The notes: a model not told the origin generated them from the sequence alone. A stretch of 5,281 nucleotides of DNA from an uncultured Bacilli bacterium (GCA_947587115.1 CANPXY010000077.1:1-5281), one strand, 5' to 3'; numbered from the stretch's first letter, positions 1-5,156 are shown. A program made the numbers and translations.

Positions 1-180
1 GAATGTAAAAAAAATACAAATTAATTCTATAACTTGTATTTTCTCTTATTTTTTTCCAACATTTACTTTACTTCATCCTTTAATGATGCATATAAAAAAG
101 AAGTTGAATAACTTTTCTTACATTTAATAATAGGTAGTAATAACTACTAACTAATATAGTTATACTACATATTTTACATT
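1..180. other. A+T-rich non-coding DNA with short inverted repeats
   Basis: No open frame of meaningful length with a ribosome binding site is visible on either strand. The stretch is very poor in G and C. It contains several small inverted repeats: AAGTT/AACTT (101-105 and 110-114), GTAGT/ACTAC (134-138 and 143-147) and TAACTA/TAGTTA (148-153 and 157-162). In DNA this A+T-rich such repeats arise easily by chance, so I give them no function. I see no tRNA, riboswitch or repeat array here. Confidence 0.6.
11..55 (+). terminator. Possible weak terminator of a gene left of the window
   Basis: AAAATACAA (11-19) pairs exactly with TTGTATTTT (34-42) around a 14-nt loop, and a T run follows at 49-55. 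The stem is almost entirely A-T, so it would be weak, and the T run starts six bases after the stem. It would fit the end of a plus-strand gene lying before position 1, but no such gene can be seen. Confidence 0.25.
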
Positions 181-208
181 TTGAACTAACAAATTTGTAT
201 ATTATACA
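181..208 (+). promoter_or_regulatory. Putative sigma-A promoter of the lipoprotein gene, with palindrome
   Basis: TTGAAC (181-186, four of six matches to TTGACA) is followed after 16 bp by TATACA (203-208) as a possible -10. A perfect 8-bp inverted repeat, TTTGTATA-T-TATACAAA, covers 194-210 and so overlaps the spacer and -10. It overlaps a second palindrome, ACAAATTTGT (189-198). Such a symmetrical element over a -10 is a plausible operator, but A+T-rich DNA gives palindromes by chance. A later -10-like TATGAT at 235-240 has no good -35. Confidence 0.4.
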
Positions 209-270
209 AAATTTTCCCTAAAAATGTTAATTAGTATGATAGAATAATTATAGAAAGGTAGGAAATATTT

Positions 271-882
271 ATGAAAAAAATAGTTTTAAGTATAATATGT
301 ATAATTGTTTTATTAGGATTAGTTGGATGTGGCAAATCTTCAAAATCTGAAGATATTATGGAGTACTTAAAAAAAGAATATCCAAATGAAAAATTTACAA
401 TGATCGATGAGGAACATTTAGAAGAAATTGGAGGAAGTTGTAGTAGTAAAACAGATGGATATAGTTATACCGTTAAATCGAATGACACAAACATTGAATT
501 CATAGTAAAAGATATATATGAAGAAACAAGTTATGGAACTTGTAATTACGATTTAACTGATAATTATAAATTAAATGCAATGAAAAAATATAAATCTGAA
601 TTTAATGATAGTAGGATATTGATAGGTGAAAGTGAACAATGGAGTACAAAAATCGATGTAAATTATGAAGATTTTAATTCTTTAGATGAACTTGCAAATA
701 TTTTATATAATTTTAAATTATTTTATGAAGATAAAAAGCCATTTACAAAAGATAGTGAGGTTATGGTGTTCATACATAAATCAGGAGTGCAACTTTATGG
801 ATTTGTTTATTTGACATATAATAATCGTGATATAACATTATCAAATATACAAAGTGATATAGAAAATATAATTAATAAATAA
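271..882 (+). CDS. Small secreted lipoprotein of unknown function
   Basis: A 203-residue protein with a classic lipoprotein signal peptide: lysines at 2-3, a hydrophobic core at about 4-19, and a lipobox L17-V18-G19-C20, so Cys20 should be lipid-modified and anchor the protein to the outer face of the membrane. A Ser/Lys linker (22-27) follows. The mature part of about 175 residues is charged and shows two further cysteines, C57 and C91, each in a small Gly/Ser/Thr-rich turn, which could form a disulfide. I recognise no enzyme or binding motif and assign no role. The start is supported by GGTAGG at 257-262, eight bases before the ATG. The gene stands alone on the plus strand, between A+T-rich DNA and a terminator. 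Its codons are markedly richer in A and T than those of the murL, murD2 and ucpA genes, which suggests an accessory or recently acquired gene. Confidence is high for the lipoprotein call, nil for function. Confidence 0.85.
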   Translation: MKKIVLSIICIIVLLGLVGCGKSSKSEDIMEYLKKEYPNEKFTMIDEEHLEEIGGSCSSKTDGYSYTVKSNDTNIEFIVKDIYEETSYGTCNYDLTDNYKLNAMKKYKSEFNDSRILIGESEQWSTKIDVNYEDFNSLDELANILYNFKLFYEDKKPFTKDSEVMVFIHKSGVQLYGFVYLTYNNRDITLSNIQSDIENIINK

Positions 883-931
883 GTGCAGTATTTATAATAT
901 AATTCTTTAGATTATATTAATATTCTATTTT

Positions 932-967
932 GCACACCGTTATTGGCTAGCCGATAGCGTAGTGTGT
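932..967 (+). other. Strong imperfect palindrome / RNA hairpin after the lipoprotein gene
   Basis: Bases 932-946 pair with 951-967 around a CTAG loop. The inner ten pairs (two of them G-U) and the outer CACAC/GTGTG pairs are separated by a two-base bulge (960-961). This is a far more stable stem than the surrounding A+T-rich DNA would be expected to give. It lacks its own T tract and precedes the real terminator by about 25 bases. It could protect the 3' end of the lipoprotein mRNA, be part of a small RNA, or be a DNA-level palindrome for a protein. I do not recognise a known RNA family. Confidence 0.5.
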
Positions 968-992
968 TACCATTTTGGAAAAATGTTTTTTA

Positions 993-1026
993 AAGTCAAG
1001 TATTTTAAATCGCTTGGCTTTTTTTT
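993..1026 (+). terminator. Rho-independent terminator of the lipoprotein gene
   Basis: AAGTCAAG (993-1000) pairs with CTTGGCTT (1013-1020), with one G-U pair, around a 12-nt loop, and runs straight into T1021-1026. It is correctly oriented for plus-strand transcription coming from the lipoprotein gene. Confidence 0.8.
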
Positions 1027-1034
1027 ATACGTAC

Positions 1035-1059
1035 AAAAAACTAACATTTTCTGTTAGTT
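1035..1059 (-). terminator. Rho-independent terminator of the tRNA-Thr transcript
   Basis: Read on the minus strand, AACTAACA pairs perfectly with TGTTAGTT (1052-1059 and 1039-1046) around a five-base loop, followed by a T run (1035-1040). It lies about 40 bases beyond the tRNA 3' end and faces the lipoprotein terminator back to back, which separates the two convergent units. A second small hairpin, CTCGAA/TTCGAG (1068-1073 and 1081-1086), lies between the tRNA and this terminator. Confidence 0.8.
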
Positions 1060-1099
1060 GCTATTATCTCGAAATTATGGTTCGAGTTTCATACTTTAA

Positions 1100-1173
1100 T
1101 GGTGCCGATTGCGAGAATTGAACTTGCCTCTGATCCTTACCAAGGATCTGTTTTACCACTAAACTAAATCGGC
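1100..1173 (-). tRNA. tRNA-Thr (anticodon GGT)
   Basis: The minus strand folds into a complete cloverleaf. The acceptor stem GCCGATT/AATCGGC (1167-1173 and 1104-1110) is perfect. The D stem is GTTT/AAAC with a short seven-base loop. The anticodon stem is GATCC/GGATC around TTGGTAA, giving anticodon GGT (codons ACC and ACU). The T arm GCAAG-TTCAATT-CTCGC has one A-C mismatch in the stem. Discriminator A is followed by an encoded CCA (1100-1102). The first two acceptor pairs, G1-C72 and C2-G71, together with anticodon G35-U36, fit threonine identity. An extended -10 promoter lies just upstream and a terminator downstream. Confidence 0.93.
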
Positions 1174-1191
1174 GAAATGGATAACGAAGTT

Positions 1192-1220
1192 ATTATATCA
1201 TTTCTTTTTCAGATTGACTA
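1192..1220 (-). promoter_or_regulatory. Extended -10 promoter of tRNA-Thr
   Basis: On the minus strand TATAAT (1192-1197) is preceded by TGA (1198-1200), giving the extended -10 form TGnTATAAT. TAGTCA (1215-1220), four of six matches to the -35 consensus, lies 17 bp upstream. Predicted transcription would begin about a dozen bases before the mature tRNA 5' end. Confidence 0.7.
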
Positions 1221-1267
1221 GATATTTTTATCAAAATATAGAATTCATTCAGGTTGCGTACCAAGTG

Positions 1268-1286
1268 AAAAAAGGAACAGCTCCTT
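1268..1286 (-). terminator. Possible weak terminator after tRNA-Arg
   Basis: On the minus strand AAGGA (1282-1286) pairs with TCCTT (1272-1276) around a five-base loop, followed by further T residues to 1268. The stem is short, so part of the transcript could read on into tRNA-Thr. A second five-pair hairpin (1305-1309 with 1313-1317) lies between it and the tRNA. Confidence 0.45.
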
Positions 1287-1326
1287 CTAATAAAATTTAT
1301 AGTGAGATCATAGATCTTATTTCTTC

Positions 1327-1403
1327 TGGTGTTCACGACAAGAATCGAACTTGCGGCCTTTTCCTTCGGAGGGAAACGCTCTATCCTACTGAGCTACGTG
1401 AAC
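1327..1403 (-). tRNA. tRNA-Arg (anticodon CCG)
   Basis: A full cloverleaf on the minus strand: acceptor stem GTTCACG/CGTGAAC (1397-1403 and 1331-1337), D stem GCTC/GAGC with loop AGTAGGATA, and anticodon stem TTTCC/GGAAA around CTCCGAA, giving anticodon CCG, which reads the codon CGG. The variable loop is five bases, and the T arm GCAAG-TTCGATT-CTTGT contains the conserved TTCGA. Discriminator A is followed by an encoded CCA (1327-1329). It lies between the SDR gene terminator and tRNA-Thr, on the same strand as both. Confidence 0.95.
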
Positions 1404-1418
1404 AAATACTTCGTACTT

Positions 1419-1427
1419 ATTATAACA
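1419..1427 (-). promoter_or_regulatory. Extended -10 of the tRNA-Arg promoter
   Basis: TATAAT on the minus strand (1419-1424) is preceded by TGT (1425-1427), giving TGnTATAAT. The -35 position falls in the T tract of the upstream SDR terminator (1441-1447) and has only a poor match, so the promoter would depend on the extended -10. Confidence 0.55.
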
Positions 1428-1440
1428 CACAGTGATAAAT

Positions 1441-1473
1441 AAAAAAAGGGAAAAGATCCAGATGATCTTTCCC
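1441..1473 (-). terminator. Rho-independent terminator of the ucpA-type gene
   Basis: On the minus strand GGGAAAGATC (1464-1473) pairs with GATCTTTTCCC (1448-1458), with one bulged base, around the loop ATCTG (1459-1463), followed by seven T (1441-1447). It starts 16 bases after the SDR stop codon. A competing pairing exists: AAAAGATC at 1451-1458 also matches GATCTTTT at 1483-1490, which overlaps the end of the gene. Confidence 0.88.
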
Positions 1474-1489
1474 CCCTCCTCTGATCTTT

Positions 1490-2278
1490 TTAAACGCCCA
1501 TGGTAAGAGTTTCTGGGAGTGTGGATCCACCATCGATCACGATTCCAGTTCCTGTAATATAACTTGACTCATCGCTCGCTAAAAATCCTGCCAACTCCCC
1601 TAATTCTTGAATTGTTCCAAGACGTTGCATTGGAATCGCTCCCGCAATTCCGTCTACTACTGATTTAGGATCGTCGGGATTGGAGACAACGGCCATCTTA
1701 TCTACCAAAGGTGTATGAATATAACCTGGCAGAATCGCATTAACTCTAATATTGTGATCGACTTCTTCTCTTGCCAAAGCTTTGGTAAAGCCGATTAAAG
1801 CAGCTTTGGTCGTGGCATACGCTACTTCTCCACCATCCGCTACCATTGGACCTGTGACACTCGATAGATTGATAATAGAACCTTTGCCATTTGCTCTTAG
1901 TAAAGGTAGTACGGCCTTGGTAACATTCCATGTTCCTATGATGTTGACATCAAAGTGAAAATCACGGACTTCATCGGTCATATCCATAAAAGATACCATC
2001 TGACAAACACCAGCATTGTTGACTAGAATATCTACTTTTGAATATAATTCTTTAATTTTAGAAACAGCTGCCTCTACCAATTCCTTATTTCTAATATCTA
2101 CTTCAAAACCGATCACTTCATGACCTTCTTGTTTTAATTCTTGTAATGTCGTTTGTAGTTCTTTGGCATAATCCAAGATAATAACTTTCGCTCCATACTT
2201 TAAAAATACTTCGACTATGCCTCGACCATTGCCCATTGCTCCACCAGTGACAATCGCAACTTTTCCATCCAATTTCAT
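1490..2278 (-). CDS. ucpA: UcpA-type short-chain dehydrogenase/reductase
   Basis: A 262-residue classical SDR, the usual family length. It has the Rossmann glycine motif TGGAMGNG (11-18), Asp36 at the end of the second strand (favouring NAD(H)), Asp61, NNAG (87-90), Asn112, Ser140, and the catalytic Tyr154 and Lys158 in a YxxxK arrangement, then P184-G185. Several stretches match E. coli UcpA as I remember it, such as DFHFDVNI (107-114), NVTKAVLP (118-125), MVADGG (145-150), FLASDESSY (232-240) and the ending DGGSTLPET (249-257). UcpA is a cytoplasmic oxidoreductase whose natural substrate is not settled; it has been linked to aldehyde (furfural) tolerance. The glycine motif has Asn17 where Ile is usual. 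The start is set by AAGGAGG at 2286-2292, seven bases from the ATG. It lies 75 bp after murD2 on the same strand, has its own promoter, and ends at a good terminator. The SDR call is certain; UcpA orthology is likely. Confidence 0.88.
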   Translation of the reverse strand: MKLDGKVAIVTGGAMGNGRGIVEVFLKYGAKVIILDYAKELQTTLQELKQEGHEVIGFEVDIRNKELVEAAVSKIKELYSKVDILVNNAGVCQMVSFMDMTDEVRDFHFDVNIIGTWNVTKAVLPLLRANGKGSIINLSSVTGPMVADGGEVAYATTKAALIGFTKALAREEVDHNIRVNAILPGYIHTPLVDKMAVVSNPDDPKSVVDGIAGAIPMQRLGTIQELGELAGFLASDESSYITGTGIVIDGGSTLPETLTMGV

Positions 2279-2303
2279 ATTTTTTCCTCCTTATGATACT
2301 TTC

Positions 2304-2312
2304 ATTATAGCA
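2304..2312 (-). promoter_or_regulatory. Extended -10 promoter of the ucpA-type gene
   Basis: TATAAT on the minus strand (2304-2309) is preceded by TGC (2310-2312), giving TGnTATAAT. The -35 position has no convincing match. The start of transcription would fall about a dozen bases before the AAGGAGG site. I see no terminator between murD2 and this promoter, so read-through from the mur genes is also possible. Confidence 0.6.
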
Positions 2313-2353
2313 CAATTATGGAAGAACACTACTATGAAGGCCATCACTTTACA

Positions 2354-3661
2354 TTACTTTTTTGTACCATAGGTCTTTACTAACTTTTTGAAGTGATCGC
2401 CTCGCTCTTCAAAGTTACGATAGAATCCATAGCTGGCTGCCGCCGGAGATAAAAGACAGGTCGTATTTTTTTTCGTACATTCAAAAGATTGTTGAACGGC
2501 TTCTTCTAAATCGTGCACCATGACGATATGTTTGGTGCTTTTTTCATGATTTAATAGTGCATTTATTCGAACGTTCGTGTCTGGTAAAAGGATGATATTT
2601 TCAATATCGCTTTGATTTAAATACTGGATCAAGATCGTATAGTCGATGCCGCGATCCATGCCCCCTATAATGATGGTGTTGACATTTTTTAAACTCTCTA
2701 TAGCACAGATTACTGCTTCTTGGGCCGTAGCGATCGAATCATTATAAAAGTCGATGTCTTTAAATTTTCCGACATATTCTAAGCGATGTGGCAAGGCAGT
2801 AAAGTTTTCGATCGTTTCTAGCGCTTTTGTCGGCTCTACTCCTACTAACCTCGTTGCCAAAAGAGCGGTCATGATATTCTTTTTATTATGATCGCCGATG
2901 AGTTTGGTTTTAATCTGATCTGGATCAATTCCTAAATCGTTATGATTGAGATCGATCGTTGTCGAAGGAATTTGGGAAATTTCTTCCGGCGATAAATACT
3001 TTTTAACATCCCCATAGATCAAATAATCCTCCTTCGTCTGATAACGATAGATATTTTTCTTACACTGCACATAATCGTCCATACTTAAATAATGATCCAA
3101 GTGTTCTTCGTAAATATTGAGCAGAATGGCAATTTTAGGACTTTGTTTGACGAATTCTAATTGATGGGAAGATAGTTCATAGACAATGATGGTCTCAGGA
3201 TGAATTTCGTCTAATACTTCAAAACAAGGTCGACCAATATTGCCAATCAAAAGATTATCTTGTCCCACCGATGTTAAAATGTGATGAATCAAAGAGGCGG
3301 TTGTACTTTTCCCTTTGGTCCCAGTAATACCAATAATCGGATTGTCACAAAAGCGCAAAAACAAATCGGTAAGAGAGGTGATCTTTTCTTTTTCACGATC
3401 TTCTAGTAAATCTTTGATAATGATACCGGGGGACTTGATCACAATATCATAATCTTTAACCGCTTCTAAATATTCTGGACCAAAGTAAGTTGGAACTTCT
3501 ACAAGTGGTGTCACTTCTTGTAGATCTGCAACCCCTACGATGGTATTCTTTGTGTGATCGATCAAAAACTGGTGCGCCGATTGCCCTTCTCTTCCATACC
3601 CTAAGATTAAAATCTTTTGCCCTTCTAAAAATTGAATTATTTTATCTTTCATTGTCTTCAT
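2354..3661 (-). CDS. murD2: MurD-family UDP-MurNAc-L-Ala:glutamate ligase, probably the L-Glu type MurD2
   Basis: A cytoplasmic Mur ligase of 435 residues that adds glutamate to UDP-MurNAc-L-Ala using ATP. In order: an N-terminal UDP-binding domain with GYGREGQS (21-28) and KSPGI (76-80); the ATP P-loop GTKGKST (114-120); the metal-binding region YELSSHQLE (161-169); LNIYEEHLDHY (181-191) with Lys201 in the place of the carbamylated lysine; GDHNKKN (256-262) and LPHRLE (290-295); then a C-terminal domain ending in LLSPAAAS (403-410) and NFEERG (416-421). In ordinary MurD the glutamate-holding motifs read NDSKATN and GGDGKG; here they are NDSIATA (307-313) and GGMDRG (333-338), so both lysines are gone. 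With MurL encoded immediately upstream, this points to MurD2, which adds L-Glu. The gene overlaps murL by 20 bases from Met1. Met4 (ATG at 3650-3652) is the better start by spacing, ten bases after a GGGG. Ligase family certain; L-Glu specificity inferred. Confidence 0.85.
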   Translation of the reverse strand: MKTMKDKIIQFLEGQKILILGYGREGQSAHQFLIDHTKNTIVGVADLQEVTPLVEVPTYFGPEYLEAVKDYDIVIKSPGIIIKDLLEDREKEKITSLTDLFLRFCDNPIIGITGTKGKSTTASLIHHILTSVGQDNLLIGNIGRPCFEVLDEIHPETIIVYELSSHQLEFVKQSPKIAILLNIYEEHLDHYLSMDDYVQCKKNIYRYQTKEDYLIYGDVKKYLSPEEISQIPSTTIDLNHNDLGIDPDQIKTKLIGDHNKKNIMTALLATRLVGVEPTKALETIENFTALPHRLEYVGKFKDIDFYNDSIATAQEAVICAIESLKNVNTIIIGGMDRGIDYTILIQYLNQSDIENIILLPDTNVRINALLNHEKSTKHIVMVHDLEEAVQQSFECTKKNTTCLLSPAAASYGFYRNFEERGDHFKKLVKTYGTKK

Positions 3662-4991
3662 ACCCCATCATCTTTAAAAATTTTGGTTCAATCAAGTGCT
3701 CTTGATTAAAATAGTCTTCTACATGATACTGTCTTTTAGGATCATAGAAATGCTCTTTGTAATATGCGAGTAACTTGGGTAAATGGCCCTGTTTTTCAAC
3801 TGATTTTTTTAAAGCATAATCGATCTCTTCTTTCGTTCCAACGCATTCGAACGGTTTATCTTCGTCCTCATCGATCAAGGAACATAAAAGATCTTGATAC
3901 TTTTCATCATCCAACATATTTTTACCAAAAATCTCTTTGATTTGATCTTCTCCTATATGAGGATACAACATGATCGTAACATAGAGACATTTTGAGCAGT
4001 CCATACACCAAATATTTTTCTTACTTCCAACATTACAACTGCGAAAAAGTGGCAAATAATTCGGATGTTTTAAAAATTCTTCTATAATTCGGTACTCGTT
4101 CCAACAGCGCAATAAACTGAAATAACGGATATGTGGTGTAAAATAAGTATCTGTATAAGCACGAAAATCTTTTTCAAACGTAAAGCTCTTGGAATACTGA
4201 TGATTGATCGATTGTCCTTTGACATTGGCTTCATTGGCACTGGCTTCATTTGATAAAACAATATATTTTTTATTATTTAAATATGCCATGATGTAGGAAG
4301 CAAAAGCTAAATTGGCAGAAAATGGAACATGTCCGTTATAAAATCCTTGCTTATTTAATTCCAACATCAACGGATCTAACGTCACATCGAAAGTTACAAT
4401 TTGCTCTTTGGAATATCCCGCCTCTTGAATGACGTTTCTACTTGCCTCATCTAAGGGATAAATATTACGTTGATACAAGAAACAGAGATTCTCTTGTTGC
4501 TCTTTTTTTAAAAGTTCTAAGGTAACGACGGAATCTTTTCCTCCACCTACTGGAATTAAGTTGCCATGAAATGTATCTATCGGTTTAGAGAATGAACGTT
4601 GTTTTCCAGTTGTAATAATTTTTAATGATTCTTCATAGGAAAGATCTAAGTGATTACGATAACGTAATTCGGAAAGTCCAGAATAAAATAATTTTTTAAA
4701 GAACTCTTTTTGGGTATCATCTAGAACTCCACAAGCAATGATGAACTCCGGACTACATGTTAATTTATAATAATTGATCGCATTGATGATACCATAGTTA
4801 AAAAATAAATTATCTAAAAAGTCCTCATCGAGACACGGATTGGTAATATATTCCTTTCGTATCGTTACGGTTGGTTGAAATCGATAATTGTCGATTCGAT
4901 AGAAAAATTTTGCTTCTAGTGCTTCTTCGGTCTTTTGAACCATAAAATCTTCGAAGACAAATTGAGGATGCTGTTCTCTTGCATTCATCAT
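3642..4991 (-). CDS. murL: MurL, UDP-MurNAc-L-Ala-L-Glu epimerase
   Basis: A 449-residue cytoplasmic protein matching the MurL family in length and motifs. MurL converts UDP-MurNAc-L-Ala-L-Glu to the D-Glu form in an ATP-dependent reaction, so D-Glu is made on the precursor rather than as a free amino acid. The pyrophosphatase-type nucleotide loop PVGGGKDS lies at 147-154, followed by GHVPFSANLAF (220-230), SNEASANEANVKGQ (247-260) and NHQYSKS (263-269), and a cysteine cluster C319, C329, C332, C335 (a CxxCxxC preceded by another Cys) that may bind a metal. There is no signal peptide or membrane segment. It is first in the unit; murD2 follows with overlapping ends. AAAGGAG (4996-5002) is four bases from Met1 and seven from Met2 (ATG 4986-4988), so Met2 may be the real start. 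The main alternative, another PP-loop ATPase such as a tRNA- or queuosine-modifying enzyme, is disfavoured by the MurD partner. Confidence 0.88.
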   Translation of the reverse strand: MMNAREQHPQFVFEDFMVQKTEEALEAKFFYRIDNYRFQPTVTIRKEYITNPCLDEDFLDNLFFNYGIINAINYYKLTCSPEFIIACGVLDDTQKEFFKKLFYSGLSELRYRNHLDLSYEESLKIITTGKQRSFSKPIDTFHGNLIPVGGGKDSVVTLELLKKEQQENLCFLYQRNIYPLDEASRNVIQEAGYSKEQIVTFDVTLDPLMLELNKQGFYNGHVPFSANLAFASYIMAYLNNKKYIVLSNEASANEANVKGQSINHQYSKSFTFEKDFRAYTDTYFTPHIRYFSLLRCWNEYRIIEEFLKHPNYLPLFRSCNVGSKKNIWCMDCSKCLYVTIMLYPHIGEDQIKEIFGKNMLDDEKYQDLLCSLIDEDEDKPFECVGTKEEIDYALKKSVEKQGHLPKLLAYYKEHFYDPKRQYHVEDYFNQEHLIEPKFLKMMGYEDNER

Positions 4992-5021
4992 ATCACTCCT
5001 TTGATGATGAAATCCTCTTTT

Positions 5022-5050
5022 ATTATATCATATCTATATTTTTTTCAGAA
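5022..5050 (-). promoter_or_regulatory. Extended -10 promoter of the murL-murD2 unit
   Basis: TATAAT on the minus strand (5022-5027) is preceded by TGA (5028-5030), giving TGnTATAAT. TTCTGA (5045-5050) is a weak -35 at 17 bp spacing. The predicted leader is about 25 bases and includes the AAAGGAG site. No attenuator or riboswitch is visible in so short a leader. Confidence 0.7.
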
Positions 5051-5094
5051 TATGATTCGTTTATCTTTACAATACATCTCTTTTAAAATGTAAA

Positions 5095-5132
5095 AGCCCT
5101 GCTTTTTATAAGAGCAAGGCTACATATTTTTT
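5095..5132. terminator. Terminator-like hairpin between two divergent genes
   Basis: AGCCCTGCT (5095-5103) pairs with AGCAAGGCT (5113-5121), with one C-A mismatch, around a nine-base loop. On the plus strand it is followed by ACAT and then a T run (5126-5132); on the minus strand by TTTTACATTTT. It therefore looks like a bidirectional intrinsic terminator, yet no gene in the window ends here. It lies about 70 bases upstream of the murL -10 and about 55 upstream of the divergent gene's -10. Confidence 0.5.
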
Positions 5133-5156
5133 ACAAACTGTTAATCGAACATTTGT
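5133..5156 (+). repeat. Inverted repeat overlapping the -35 of the divergent gene
   Basis: ACAAA-C-TGTT (5133-5142) pairs with AACA-TTTGT (5148-5156) around AATCG, with one bulged C. Further T residues follow, so it could act as a second weak plus-strand terminator. As DNA, it would be an operator covering the -35 of the gene at 5246. Neither role is proven. Confidence 0.4.

Noticed and set aside
1068..1086. The CTCGAA/TTCGAG hairpin as a tRNA fragment
   Set aside because: It faintly recalls a T arm, but no acceptor or anticodon stem surrounds it, and six base pairs can occur by chance.
1100..1173. Reading the tRNA as glycine-specific
   Set aside because: The D arm looks like that of many tRNA-Gly genes, but the seven-base loop TTGGTAA places GGT, a threonine anticodon, at positions 34-36, and the acceptor bases fit threonine.
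1214..1435. A 73-residue plus-strand open frame
   Set aside because: It runs across the whole of tRNA-Arg in antisense, has no good ribosome binding site, and its product shows no recognisable motif. It is a chance frame.
1746..1931. A 61-residue minus-strand frame inside the SDR gene
   Set aside because: It lies wholly within the SDR gene in another frame, and its odd Trp/Ser/Arg-rich composition is that of an out-of-frame shadow.
2118..2315. A 65-residue minus-strand frame over the SDR start
   Set aside because: It begins inside the SDR promoter and covers its ribosome binding site in another frame, with a low-quality composition.
3490..3705. A 71-residue plus-strand frame opposite murD2/murL
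   Set aside because: It is antisense to two well-supported genes and has no ribosome binding site or recognisable product.
3642..4991. A PP-loop enzyme for tRNA thiolation or queuosine synthesis (TilS, ThiI or QueC type)
   Set aside because: The GGGKDS loop alone would allow this, but the full motif set, the length of 449 residues and the overlapping MurD partner fit MurL better.
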